DNA from: Micavibrio sp. UBA2638 | GTDB lineage: Bacteria; Pseudomonadota; Alphaproteobacteria; Micavibrionales; Micavibrionaceae | Assembly (NCBI GenBank): GCA_002359735.1 | Contig: DENS01000005.1 | Coordinates: 32,760-96,759, forward strand | DNA: 64,000 nt | Reading direction: 5' to 3' | Part shown: positions 1 to 7,846 of the stretch, piece after piece | Position numbering within the stretch: position 1 is the stretch's first letter | Layout: each line of letters begins with the position of its first letter | Made by a program: the position numbers and the translations under genes | Notes under the pieces: generated by a model | Told to the model about the DNA's origin: nothing | Databases searched by the model: none | What the model saw: the letters and a program-made list of their open reading frames with translations, nothing else

Positions 1-34
1 GGGGTCGAGGGTTCGAATCCCTTCACTCGCTCCA
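1..34 (+). tRNA. tRNA-Gly(GCC), 3' part only
   Basis: The window opens inside a tRNA gene. Visible are the end of the anticodon stem/variable region, the T arm with GTTCGAATC, the 3' acceptor strand CACTCGC, discriminator T and an encoded CCA. The run GGGGTCG followed by the T arm and the TCCA end fits bacterial tRNA-Gly(GCC). The anticodon itself lies upstream of the window, so the isoacceptor is inferred. Confidence 0.8.
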
Positions 35-327
35 TTTTTCAGACACCCATGAAAAATTCCCCACAGTATCCCCACACATTTATACTTTTCTAACACTGGT
101 TATTATGATCTGTTTTAGTAAATTTTTTGCGGATATCGTAACGTCTTATATTAATATGAAGCGTTTTATCTACGTTTTTTATAAGTAACGACCCTTTTAA
201 AATTTCTGTTTCTTAATTTATTCCCTCAAATTTATTGTTAATTACCATCAAAAATTTCGCATTAATTCTTATTCTTGCTATAGTTGTGGGCTTAATTATA
301 TTTCTAGGATAATAAAAAATGAGCGAA
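35..327. other. A+T-rich stretch without a convincing gene
   Basis: About 290 bases directly downstream of the tRNA are strongly A+T-rich with long T and A runs. A 25-codon plus-strand frame begins at 319 but has no ribosome binding site. I see no hairpin terminator for the tRNA and no clear promoter. A+T-rich DNA at a tRNA 3' end is a common place for integrated elements, but no integrase and no repeat of the tRNA end was found in the window. Confidence 0.5.
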
Positions 328-438
328 CTAAAGAAGATAATAACGCAAAACTACAGCGCCATTACCGCATATAGCCGCAACCTCCTTATCGGATAGCAAT
401 TTATATTGGTGGTTAAAGAGTTTGGTAAGTTCTGGCAT
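328..438 (-). CDS. possible 36-residue protein
   Basis: A short minus-strand frame begins MPELTKLFNHQYKLLSDKEV. It is preceded at good spacing by a strong Shine-Dalgarno-like GAAAGGAAG. It lies just beyond the terminator of the upstream minus-strand gene, so it would need its own promoter. I recognise no family. The binding site argues for translation; the length and A+T-rich setting argue for caution. Confidence 0.3.
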   Translation of the reverse strand: MPELTKLFNHQYKLLSDKEVAAICGNGAVVLRYYLL

Positions 439-467
439 TATGCTTCCTTTCGTTTAGGCAACAAAAA

Positions 468-499
468 AAACGCAAAACACCAAAAGGCATTTTGCGTTT
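468..499 (-). terminator. rho-independent terminator of the acidic-protein gene
   Basis: A perfect 10-bp inverted repeat (AAACGCAAAA / TTTTGCGTTT, loop 12) is followed on the minus strand by a run of eight T. It lies 21 bases past the stop codon at 521, which supports that frame being a real transcribed gene. Confidence 0.75.
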
Positions 500-520
500 G
501 TTCAAAAAGATTTAAGCACA

Positions 521-751
521 TTAATCCGGCTCTTCCGGGGCTTCTTCCTCATCGTCACCGCCATCGTCATTACTATCTCCCTCGTCACCGTCATCTTCCG
601 GCGGTGGAGGTGGTGGAGTTTCTTCTCCATTATCCCCATCTCTGCCCTCATCGTCGCCGTCTTCGGCGAGTGGTGTAGAAAGTCTATAAAGTGAGCTGTT
701 AATCGCAGTTTCCGTTTCGCCGCCGGGATTTATGATGCCGGTGAGTTGCAA
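521..751 (-). CDS. acidic, proline-rich small protein of unknown function
   Basis: The 76-residue product has a short ordinary N-terminus. From about residue 29 it becomes almost wholly Asp/Glu/Gly/Pro/Asn, with a run of six prolines in the middle. I recognise no family. The best start is TTG at 751; an in-frame stop lies 24 bases upstream and no ATG precedes the conserved-looking part, so the start is uncertain. It is transcribed away from the exported-protein gene at 807 and ends just before a good terminator. The composition suggests a disordered acidic tail, possibly metal- or surface-associated (inference). It could also be the 3' remnant of a larger gene. Confidence 0.45.
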   Translation of the reverse strand: MQLTGIINPGGETETAINSSLYRLSTPLAEDGDDEGRDGDNGEETPPPPPPEDDGDEGDSNDDGGDDEEEAPEEPD

Positions 752-806
752 ATTGTCTGTAATCTGTGTTTATTGATGATTGAAATTATAGAAAAAGGAC
801 CGTCGC

Positions 807-1442
807 ATGTTAAAATCATATTCGCAATTTTGTGTCATTATAACGATCTTTGTTCTGATGGTGATAGTATTACCGTCCAGTTCCTTTGCCGGTAATCCAT
901 TATGTTATAAAAAGATAGAAGGAGTTTCACTGGACCAGAGTGTCAGTGATATTACCAAGACCCTGCAGCAGTTGGGGTTGCATGACATAACCTGTAAGCA
1001 AAGGTCAAAGGTGCCTTGCGCGGCCAGAAAAACCCAAATGATGACTTTTGCGACCAATGATCAGGGGGCTTTGCATAAAGTTGGCGATAAATTGGCGCGC
1101 GTGACATTTGGTCCTGCGGGGAAACCAAAGGGTTTTGCATATGAATATTATACGGACGGCCCATCAACACTTCAGGCGCATGATGCAAACAGAAGCTGGG
1201 ATGGCTGGACCTATCAAGACACGATTGAATCCCGTATTAATGAATATTGCAAGAGCCCTAACCCCGAGGGGGTGAAGGTGGGCTGTCGTTATGCCAGCGC
1301 GCTTGAGATTAAGGCAATTATTGGCGCGCCGCGTGATAAAGATTGCCAATATGGCTTTTCGGTGATGTTTAGCGCGGTAAGGGGAAAGCCCGAGGCCCCG
1401 ACAAATCATAAAATTGTGGAATCAATGGTCCTGGCGAAATAA
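807..1442 (+). CDS. exported cysteine-containing protein, unknown function
   Basis: The 211-residue product starts at ATG 807 behind AAAAAGGAC. It opens with a classic signal peptide: charged start, hydrophobic core through about residue 24, and SSSFAG at the likely cleavage site near residues 27-29. The mature part holds cysteines at LCYKK, ITCKQ, VPCAA, EYCKS, VGCRY and DKDCQ, an even number that would suit disulfides in the periplasm. No catalytic motif or family was recognised. It is monocistronic: the convergent lysozyme gene ends 31 bases downstream. The location beyond the cell membrane is inferred from the signal peptide. Confidence 0.7.
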   Translation: MLKSYSQFCVIITIFVLMVIVLPSSSFAGNPLCYKKIEGVSLDQSVSDITKTLQQLGLHDITCKQRSKVPCAARKTQMMTFATNDQGALHKVGDKLARVTFGPAGKPKGFAYEYYTDGPSTLQAHDANRSWDGWTYQDTIESRINEYCKSPNPEGVKVGCRYASALEIKAIIGAPRDKDCQYGFSVMFSAVRGKPEAPTNHKIVESMVLAK

Positions 1443-1473
1443 CGGACAGGGCCTGTATCGTAATAAACCCCGT

Positions 1474-2262
1474 TCACGCGAAGGGCGGAGTTGGTGGTGA
1501 TGCTGCGCTGGATGCGGCGGCAATATCCTGTAGGGCATTTGTAAAATCTTCTGTACGGACGGGGGTTTGTTTGGCCCATAGTGAATTTTGTATATTTGCG
1601 ATGGCCTGATCGTAATTTTCGTCCTTCATATGTTGCCATGTATTTGAAAATGTATTGCGCCAGCTGGTGCCAAGTTGATAATTGACGGAGGTGAGCGAGA
1701 TCACAAAATCACTGTCATTGATGCCGAGCTCATTGGCTTGCTCTATCGCGGCTTTATAGGCTTTTTTTGCGTCTTCTTCCAGAAATTGACGTACATGTTC
1801 ATCTGATATGGTATCGCCAACCTTAAGATTATCTTCCGGCAGAACCAGATGGCCGACGCCCACGGTGGGTTTGCCCAGGCTGTCCAGATAAACGGTATTA
1901 CGGTATCCTTCGCGTTCCAGCAGGTGGTCAAGGACGTGTTCCCATGTGTCTTCATTTACAGGCCCCGGGGCGAATTCCTTACTGCTTTGCGTGGGGAGGC
2001 GCGTAGTGGGTGGTTGTTTCCAATCGACCTGATTTTCAGGCTTTTCATGGGGATGGGGCGTTGGCGATGCCTGTTGGGAGGATGGCGCTGGCCCCCAATC
2101 ATCTGGAACAATCAGCGTGTCATCGTTAATGTCAATCGGAGTATGATCGTGAGAGGACGAAAGCGTTTGGTATTGCGCCAGCCATAATTGCAAATCCAGT
2201 AAGGCTGAATACGGTTTTTGCTGGCCGCTTTTGGAACGGTCAAAGATGTCAGTTAATGACAT
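1474..2262 (-). CDS. GH24 (T4-type) lysozyme with disordered N-terminal region
   Basis: Residues about 108-250 (numbered from the alternative GTG start at 2271) match the phage T4 lysozyme fold. The motif HLLEREGYR is followed by YLDSLGKPTVGVGHL, giving the catalytic triad Glu121, Asp130 and Thr136. The enzyme should cut the MurNAc-GlcNAc bond of peptidoglycan. The first 100 residues are rich in Ser, Pro, Thr and Gln with no signal peptide, so either a holin, another export route or lysis from inside would be needed. I chose ATG 2262 over GTG 2271. No holin, spanin or phage structural gene is adjacent, which suggests a domesticated phage enzyme (inference). Confidence 0.8.
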   Translation of the reverse strand: MSLTDIFDRSKSGQQKPYSALLDLQLWLAQYQTLSSSHDHTPIDINDDTLIVPDDWGPAPSSQQASPTPHPHEKPENQVDWKQPPTTRLPTQSSKEFAPGPVNEDTWEHVLDHLLEREGYRNTVYLDSLGKPTVGVGHLVLPEDNLKVGDTISDEHVRQFLEEDAKKAYKAAIEQANELGINDSDFVISLTSVNYQLGTSWRNTFSNTWQHMKDENYDQAIANIQNSLWAKQTPVRTEDFTNALQDIAAASSAASPPTPPFA

Positions 2263-2363
2263 GGAACACACTTTCGCTCTATAGTATCCGCAATTTTTGA
2301 TACGGTTTATTGTTCTTATATAATCATGGATATTGTACCAAAAAGCATGGCCTTAAGTCAAAA

Positions 2364-2492
2364 TTAGCAAGCCTTGGCCGCCTTGTTCAATTCCTTGCGA
2401 TACGCTTGCCTTGCGATTGCTAAATACGGCAGGTCGGTGTTTACACTCTTTTCTTTATTGCCTGCCGGCGCTATAGTCCGGTTATGGGACAT
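2364..2492 (-). CDS. possible 42-residue basic protein overlapping the CDF gene start
   Basis: An antisense frame runs from ATG 2492 to TAA 2364 and ends with LAIARQAYRKELNKAAKAC. It overlaps the first nine bases of the divergent CDF transporter gene. The lysine/arginine-rich helical C-terminus and ordinary codons look protein-like, but no ribosome binding site is convincing and no family was recognised. It may be chance. Confidence 0.25.
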   Translation of the reverse strand: MSHNRTIAPAGNKEKSVNTDLPYLAIARQAYRKELNKAAKAC

Positions 2493-3404
2493 CATCACCA
2501 CCATCATAATCACAACCATCACCACCATCATCATATTGATACCAGCAATATGAGTGAGCGGCGTTTGATGTGGGCGGTTATGGCCAATGTTGCCCTGACC
2601 GCGGTTCAGGTGATTGGCGGGGTGGTTTCAGGCTCCCTGTCGTTGATCGCCGATGCCTTGCATAACTTTAGTGATGCTGCCTCGCTTATGATTGCATTGG
2701 TCGCGGTGCGCATTGGGCGGCGCCCGGCGGATCAGGTGAAAACATTCGGCTATAAACGTGCAGAAACGATTGCGGCGCTGATTAACCTGACGACGCTGGT
2801 GCTGTTGGGGCTGTATTTGATTTTTGAGGCGGTGCAGCGTTTTTACGCGCCGGAGCCCATTGCCGGCTGGATTGTGATTTGGGTCGCCGGATTGGCCTTG
2901 GCGGTTGATTTGTTGACGGCCTTTTTAACCTATGCGCAGTCAAAAGATAGCATGAATATGCGCGCCGCTTTCCTGCATAATATGACGGATGCACTGGCTT
3001 CGGTCGGTGTGATTTTGGCGGGTACGTTGATTTTGTTATATGACTGGGTTTGGGTGGATGCGGCTATGACGCTGGTTATATCGGCCTACGTGCTTTGGCA
3101 TGGTTATATCGAATTTCCGCAGGTCGTGCATCTGTTGATGGAGGGAACCCCGGAAGATATCGCAATTGACGAGGTGATTGCGGCCATGGAGGATAATGAG
3201 GGTGTTAGTGATGTTCATCATGTTCATATTTGGCGTTTGGATGAAAAACGTAATGCGCTGGAGGCGCATGTGGTCCTGAACGCGGCCATGCCGTTTCAGC
3301 GCATGGACGAAATCAAGCGCGAATTAAAGGTCATGTTGCATGAACGGTTTCATATAGACCATTCCACGCTGGAATTTGAGATTGTTAAATGTGATGGGTG
3401 TTAA
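2484..3404 (+). CDS. CDF-family cation efflux protein (ZitB/CzcD type)
   Basis: The 306-residue inner-membrane antiporter probably exports Zn2+ and related divalent ions. Six hydrophobic segments span residues about 29-225. The metal-site pairs are H60/D64 (HNFSD) in TM2 and H165/D169 (HNMTD) in TM5, the His/Asp arrangement of Zn-transporting CDF proteins. A ferredoxin-like cytoplasmic domain follows (VSDVHHVHIW), ending in CDGC. The N-terminus carries 13 histidines in its first 17 residues, which should bind metal. No good ribosome binding site precedes ATG 2484; the next start (M23) would remove the histidines, so M1 is preferred. The 212-base upstream gap holds a 7-bp inverted repeat at 2427-2467 that may be regulatory. 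Confidence 0.9.
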   Translation: MGHHHHHHNHNHHHHHHIDTSNMSERRLMWAVMANVALTAVQVIGGVVSGSLSLIADALHNFSDAASLMIALVAVRIGRRPADQVKTFGYKRAETIAALINLTTLVLLGLYLIFEAVQRFYAPEPIAGWIVIWVAGLALAVDLLTAFLTYAQSKDSMNMRAAFLHNMTDALASVGVILAGTLILLYDWVWVDAAMTLVISAYVLWHGYIEFPQVVHLLMEGTPEDIAIDEVIAAMEDNEGVSDVHHVHIWRLDEKRNALEAHVVLNAAMPFQRMDEIKRELKVMLHERFHIDHSTLEFEIVKCDGC

Positions 3405-3423
3405 TCCGGAATAACAAACAGGG

Positions 3424-3471
3424 CGACTGGTGCGGTGCCGGATGCGCCGCCGGATGCGGCGAGGCCAGTCG
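3424..3471 (+). terminator. two-level hairpin after the CDF gene
   Basis: An outer 7-bp stem (CGACTGG 3424-3430 / CCAGTCG 3465-3471) encloses an inner stem CGCCGC / GCGGCG with a five-base loop. It also contains a 12-bp near-tandem repeat (GCCGGATGCGCC, GCCGGATGCGGC). ATGTTTTAT follows. It sits between convergent genes and may end transcription, although the T run is weak. Confidence 0.45.
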
Positions 3472-3476
3472 ATGTT

Positions 3477-6400
3477 TTATATATCATGGTTTATATCCAT
3501 ATAAGCGGGGGCCATTTGTGCGCCTTGTGCCCCTTGCGGCGGCGCTGCTGTTTGCTGCCGTATGAGACTGGAATAGAGATCTTTATTTTTATTGCGGTAG
3601 GTCTGTGTCATTTTTTGGCCTTTGCGTTCATTCGAGGCGCGTAATTGGGCCGCGCCGGAACGGCATAGTTCTGCGGTTTTGGTGGCGGCCAATGCAAAGG
3701 GCTTTGTTAGAGGGCCGAGCCCGTTACAGGTACCTTTTGCCAGTGTCCGCAGGGTCTGGGATTCGGCTGTAGCGGCGAGTGCGGGTTTGATCTGGTTATA
3801 GGCCATGCGAAGGCCAATCCCCCCGGCCATAAGGCCGGCCCCGGTGCTTAAATGTACGAAAATCACATCATCGATAAACCAGTTATATCCGACAAAAATA
3901 CCGCTCATGATCGTTGAAGAGGTGGCAATGCCCGCCGCCTGGGCCCCGAGCGCGGTATAGCTGTTGCCAAGCCCGGCCATATCAAGGGCCACGCAGGCCG
4001 CGGCGGTGCCAACCGTCGCAATAGCAGCCGGGACGGGCGGGATGATGTTGTCCAAATTCTGTAAGCTGCGCGCCGCGCGAACAACGCCGTTCCATAAAGC
4101 CATGCCGGCAATTTTGGCATTGGTTTTTATATGGCCTGTAAAGGTTTGATCCAGGGTTAATTTGTCGTGTTTTAATGTGCGCGTAATATGCGCGCGTTTT
4201 AGTTTGCCGTAGGTTTCATTGGCGCTGCGTATAAGTTTCTTGCGCGACTTTTTGTCAGGCTCCTGCCCTTCGCTCAGGGCGTCCCATATCTGTGAATATC
4301 CCCCGCTAAGACGCATTTGTGCACTAATAAGGTCGTGTAAATTATCACGCAGCGATGATTGCAGGGATGGTAAGTCTTCGTTCTGGCGGTAGGTATTAAG
4401 CGCCGTTGTTACATTTTCAAGTTTTTCTTTCAAATAGGCATTATACCATGGCTCGTCTGCGCCAATATAAGACGCCATGTGTTCCAGCGCATGATCAAAC
4501 TGGTCTAACGCGGTTAGGGTCGGTTTTAAATTTTGGGCGCTGATTGTGAAATCGCGCGTTAAAGCGCCAAGGCGTTTTTTGCCAACGGGCAGGCCGCCAA
4601 TTTTCAGGCTGATCTGTGCGTCTTTAATGGCTTCCGGTAAGGTGTTCTCTAAATCAGTTCTGGCTTGCGCGGCTTTGGCTAAAGATATGGCCGCGGCGTT
4701 TGTCTCGATATCAACATCTGCATTAAACCCCGTATTGGTGCCCTGATCCAGATTGAGGCGCCCTTCATATTTGTATTCGGTCTTCAAGGGCTGTGTAATT
4801 TTTTCCAGCCGTTCAGATAGCTTTGGTTTTTTCTTGAAAGGCGTTAATTCAATCAGGTTCATACCAGCCTGATAAAACGGGTTGATCAGGGGGGAGGCCA
4901 ATTCAACAATACGAAGCGCCCCCTTGCCGCCATGGGTAAAGCCTTTTTTTGCGGCCCAGCTCCAAAACCCGGTGTGAGAGAAATTCTGAAATAAATTCAG
5001 GCTGAAGTAAAAAGAGGCCAGCCCGTACATTGTGCTTTTCGCGCCCATGGAAAACGCGGTGTTGTCATTGCCGGGCAATCCCATTTGTTCGGCCGTATAT
5101 TGCATGGCTTTTTCAAATGTTTCCATGCTCCATTCTGTGCCCTCAATCATCATGAAATTGGTGAAATGTTTGTACACATAATAGGGGCTAGCCAGATCAC
5201 CCTGCATTAAATCCATCAGCGCATTTTTCAGGGAAAACCCGACATCGTAATGGTAGGATTGCGTTTGCGCAGCCTCGGCACTCAGTGTGTCTGGGGCCAT
5301 TGTCGATGACAGGCCATCGGCGGTCAGCAGCAAAATGTCATTATTGGCCGCCAGGGTTGCGGCATCCACGCCGGTATTGGCGCTGAGGAAGTACAGGGCA
5401 AACCCGGCCGATACAACCAGCGCAGCCTGTTTTGGGTCTTCGGCGCAGTAATTCCAGACATCTTTTGTGACGTTCCATCCCGCGCGGGCTCCGCCTTTTA
5501 ACGGGTCTGTTGTCAGGCTATGCAAGAAGGCTTTCGGGCCTGATTTTAGAGTGTGCTGCAGGTTTTCCAGTGCGTCCCGATGATGCTCCGGCAGGAATTT
5601 ATTGGCCACGGGCAGGTCGGTGTAGCGCGCCTTGTTAAACGCTTGCCTGAAGGAAGACAGGGTTTCGGGGATGTCTGTTTTGGCCTGTTTGGCAGCACGC
5701 TCAATGATGTCTTGCGCTTTTTCTGTGGCGGCCAACAGGGGGTAAAACTCCTCTGTTATGGCCTGAAGCTGTGTTGGCGTGATGGTTTGCTGTTTGCTGT
5801 AGCTATGCATCAGGGCGGTAAAGACAGCATATTCTTCCGCCATTTGTTCGTAGGGTGTGTCGTTTTTATCAGCAAACCAGCTTTCGGTTATATGGGCCCG
5901 CCACCAGGCACCCCTCAGGTATTCGGATTCCATGACGGGGGTAAAGGCCGTGGTTGAATGCAAAAGGGCGTAAAGGTCTTTTTTTGCATTTTGCGGGTCT
6001 TGGGCCGCGGGATCATGCGCCTGAGAAAGAGCCAGAGCCTGCATGCGTTGTTTTATGTTGCCGGCTTTTTGTTGAACCATGGTTTCAAAATGAACTTTGG
6101 GCACGAGCGCAGTCAGGTCTTGCTGATGTGCGGTATCATAGAATTTTTCCAGTTCTTTTGCGCTCAAGGTGATGGATTTCGGTTTGTTCTGGTATCGATT
6201 GTTTGTGGCGGCATTGACCGCTTGCCAAAATATGTCTTTGGCGCGGCGTTGATGTTGCCCGTCATGATCGGATAAAAAATCATCGCTTAGATCGAATTGC
6301 ATGCCAGATTGCGGAAGCAGCGTAGTGCCGGGAAGGGCGCTTGCAAAGACCTCGTCATTGCCGATTTCACATTCGCTGACCCATTCATCATTCTGGCGCA

Positions 6401-6827
6401 TCGCATCTTCTGTACCGGCGTGGCATTCGGCGGTTTCTTTTTTTAAATTTTCACGAATTTTATCCTGCAGCTGCGCGCGGCCGGTTAAGGCAAAGTTCAT
6501 AAAACTCAACATGGCCTCGCGGTTTTTTTTGATCTCCAGCGCGGCGGCCTTGCCTTTTTTGTCTTGTGAAAGAGTCTGATAATAAGAGGCACTGGGTTGA
6601 TGCAGCCAATCCATCAAGGCCATCAGATTCTGTTGATCAAACACGCCATTATCATGGGTAATATATGACGGGCAATGCCGATCAAGGCTCACATCGTCAC
6701 GATCAATAATCAAGTGATACTGGTCTTTCCCCCAATGATTAATTCTGGCATCAATGCGATCAAGCGCCTTAAGCTGGTATGGCTTAAAGCGCCTGTGGCC
6801 GCTATATCCCAGAATGTGCTTGCTCAT
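3477..6827 (-). CDS. very large protein with hydrophobic segments, family not recognised
   Basis: The 1116-residue product starts at ATG 6827 behind ATAGGGAAAC. It has no signal peptide. The first 440 residues are soluble and mostly helical. Hydrophobic stretches follow near residues 466-485 (VVSAGFALYFL), 600-620 and 925-1000; the last is long, glycine/alanine-rich and could form two to three membrane helices. The C-terminus is basic and ends in a Gln/Ala/Pro-rich tail. No enzymatic motif or Walker box was seen. It lies 48 bases downstream of the 178-residue exported protein and probably shares its Fur-type promoter, so iron- or manganese-responsive expression is likely. An effector, toxin-like or envelope role is possible but unproven. 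Confidence 0.8.
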   Translation of the reverse strand: MSKHILGYSGHRRFKPYQLKALDRIDARINHWGKDQYHLIIDRDDVSLDRHCPSYITHDNGVFDQQNLMALMDWLHQPSASYYQTLSQDKKGKAAALEIKKNREAMLSFMNFALTGRAQLQDKIRENLKKETAECHAGTEDAMRQNDEWVSECEIGNDEVFASALPGTTLLPQSGMQFDLSDDFLSDHDGQHQRRAKDIFWQAVNAATNNRYQNKPKSITLSAKELEKFYDTAHQQDLTALVPKVHFETMVQQKAGNIKQRMQALALSQAHDPAAQDPQNAKKDLYALLHSTTAFTPVMESEYLRGAWWRAHITESWFADKNDTPYEQMAEEYAVFTALMHSYSKQQTITPTQLQAITEEFYPLLAATEKAQDIIERAAKQAKTDIPETLSSFRQAFNKARYTDLPVANKFLPEHHRDALENLQHTLKSGPKAFLHSLTTDPLKGGARAGWNVTKDVWNYCAEDPKQAALVVSAGFALYFLSANTGVDAATLAANNDILLLTADGLSSTMAPDTLSAEAAQTQSYHYDVGFSLKNALMDLMQGDLASPYYVYKHFTNFMMIEGTEWSMETFEKAMQYTAEQMGLPGNDNTAFSMGAKSTMYGLASFYFSLNLFQNFSHTGFWSWAAKKGFTHGGKGALRIVELASPLINPFYQAGMNLIELTPFKKKPKLSERLEKITQPLKTEYKYEGRLNLDQGTNTGFNADVDIETNAAAISLAKAAQARTDLENTLPEAIKDAQISLKIGGLPVGKKRLGALTRDFTISAQNLKPTLTALDQFDHALEHMASYIGADEPWYNAYLKEKLENVTTALNTYRQNEDLPSLQSSLRDNLHDLISAQMRLSGGYSQIWDALSEGQEPDKKSRKKLIRSANETYGKLKRAHITRTLKHDKLTLDQTFTGHIKTNAKIAGMALWNGVVRAARSLQNLDNIIPPVPAAIATVGTAAACVALDMAGLGNSYTALGAQAAGIATSSTIMSGIFVGYNWFIDDVIFVHLSTGAGLMAGGIGLRMAYNQIKPALAATAESQTLRTLAKGTCNGLGPLTKPFALAATKTAELCRSGAAQLRASNERKGQKMTQTYRNKNKDLYSSLIRQQTAAPPQGAQGAQMAPAYMDINHDI

Positions 6828-6875
6828 AGTTTCCCTATGTTGATTGCGTTATGCCTTTGCAGGAGGGGGGAAGGG

Positions 6876-7412
6876 TTATGGGGCCGGGATGTCCCTTGGC
6901 TCCAGGCAGCGCCTGATGGCTTCGGTAATATCTTTTGCGGATAGCCCGTGGCCGCCGCCTACCAGATTACCTTTGCTGTCCATAATCGGATCATCGATCA
7001 GGTGCTTGAACATGGGAACGGTTCCTTTGACGCCAACCCCTTCACCAGGCAAGGGCGGTGGGAAATCAAAGCCCGGGATATTCGGGAGTTGGGCATTGAT
7101 ACTGGATAGCATACGGTTACGGGGAACAACGGTAACGCGGCCCGTGGCAGGGTGGTTGAGCGGCATCACGTCATCCGGGTCAATTGTAACGCTTTTTCCC
7201 TGCGGGTAGGCTGCGCTGTAAAACATCATTTGAAATTCGTTACCTGGAATATCGACATAGGCCTGATCTTCGGCCGTGACCCGGGCATTGGGGTTTTCTA
7301 AAAATTTATTGCCGTAAGAATAGCCATCGGCGTAGGCCGCAGCGGAAAATGCCAGAGCCAGTGTTAGGCCAAAAGCCGCGGATTTTCTGGTCTTGGAAAC
7401 GGAATTGCTCAT
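6876..7412 (-). CDS. exported protein under Fur-like control, unknown function
   Basis: The 178-residue product has a signal peptide (residues about 1-28, ending SAAAYA). The mature part contains a proline-rich stretch FPPPLPGEGVGVKG near residue 117 and a C-terminal CLEPRD. No known domain was recognised. It is the first gene of a presumed two-gene operon with the 1116-residue protein, 48 bases apart. Its promoter overlaps Fur-box-like sites, so it should be induced when iron (or manganese) is scarce. The product would be periplasmic or secreted. Confidence 0.7.
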   Translation of the reverse strand: MSNSVSKTRKSAAFGLTLALAFSAAAYADGYSYGNKFLENPNARVTAEDQAYVDIPGNEFQMMFYSAAYPQGKSVTIDPDDVMPLNHPATGRVTVVPRNRMLSSINAQLPNIPGFDFPPPLPGEGVGVKGTVPMFKHLIDDPIMDSKGNLVGGGHGLSAKDITEAIRRCLEPRDIPAP

Positions 7413-7449
7413 TGGTTCTGCCCTTAATTAAGAATGGTTATCATTTGTA

Positions 7450-7477
7450 TTGACTTTGATAATCATTTGCATATAGG
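7450..7477 (+). promoter_or_regulatory. sigma-70-like promoter for the 101-residue gene
   Basis: TTGACT at 7450-7455 and TATAGG at 7472-7477 with a 16-base spacer. The middle Fur-like site overlaps it and the third site covers the expected start point near 7485. Confidence 0.5.
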
Positions 7478-7484
7478 TTGTCAA
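7456..7484 (-). promoter_or_regulatory. sigma-70-like promoter for the exported-protein operon
   Basis: On the minus strand TTGACA (7484-7479), 17 bases, TATCAA (7461-7456). It is interleaved with the plus-strand promoter, so both are likely to respond to the same repressor. Confidence 0.55.
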
Positions 7485-7540
7485 CGTTAATAATCATTCT
7501 CATCTCTTTTTTAAAGAGAAAAGCATAGGAATAAAAGGCA

Positions 7541-7846
7541 ATGAGCGGATCATCTACTATGGATGAAGTGTTTTCTTTGAAGACGGCTTTTAAAGTTGTC
7601 GCAAGCACGTCTTTGTTTTTGGCGCTGGGCGCTGTGGATTTAGCGATTTGGCATTATATGCCTGGCGGGGTTGAGCTGTTCTCTGCGGTAAAGGATGTCA
7701 TGCTGGAAAACCCGGTTGCACATACGGTTTCAGATGTCTTTAGTTCGGCCGCAACCATGTTGGGGGGCGGAACAGAAGTCATGGCGCAGAGCTTTGGCGG
7801 AGCGATTGATCCAGTGTCAGAAGGGTTGCTGCTGGATTTAAATTAA
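7541..7846 (+). CDS. small membrane protein under Fur-like control
   Basis: The 101-residue product starts behind AAAAGGC. One clear hydrophobic segment (residues about 18-40, VVASTSLFLALGAVDLAIW) is followed by a mostly neutral, glycine/serine-rich C-terminus. No family was recognised. It is transcribed divergently from the 178-residue exported protein and shares the Fur-box cluster, so it is probably co-regulated with that operon. Its stop overlaps the convergent anti-sigma-like gene by four bases. Confidence 0.6.
   Translation: MSGSSTMDEVFSLKTAFKVVASTSLFLALGAVDLAIWHYMPGGVELFSAVKDVMLENPVAHTVSDVFSSAATMLGGGTEVMAQSFGGAIDPVSEGLLLDLN

Larger units (their letters stand above)
7430..7501. promoter_or_regulatory. 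three Fur-box-like operators
   Basis: Against the 19-bp Fur consensus (GATAATGATAATCATTATC), hand scoring gives 13/19 for 7430-7448 (read on the minus strand), 14/19 for 7452-7470 and 13/19 for 7483-7501. The core GATAATCATT in the middle site is exact. Centres are 22 and 31 bases apart. The sites cover both divergent promoters and both probable start points, the layout expected for repression by Fur or its manganese-sensing relative Mur. Confidence 0.7.

Noticed and set aside
406..678. Histidine/arginine-rich 90-codon plus-strand frame
   Set aside because: It is the antisense of the acidic Asp/Glu-rich gene at 521-751; His and Arg codons arise from complementing GAT/GAC and GAG-type codons. 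The terminator fits the minus strand.
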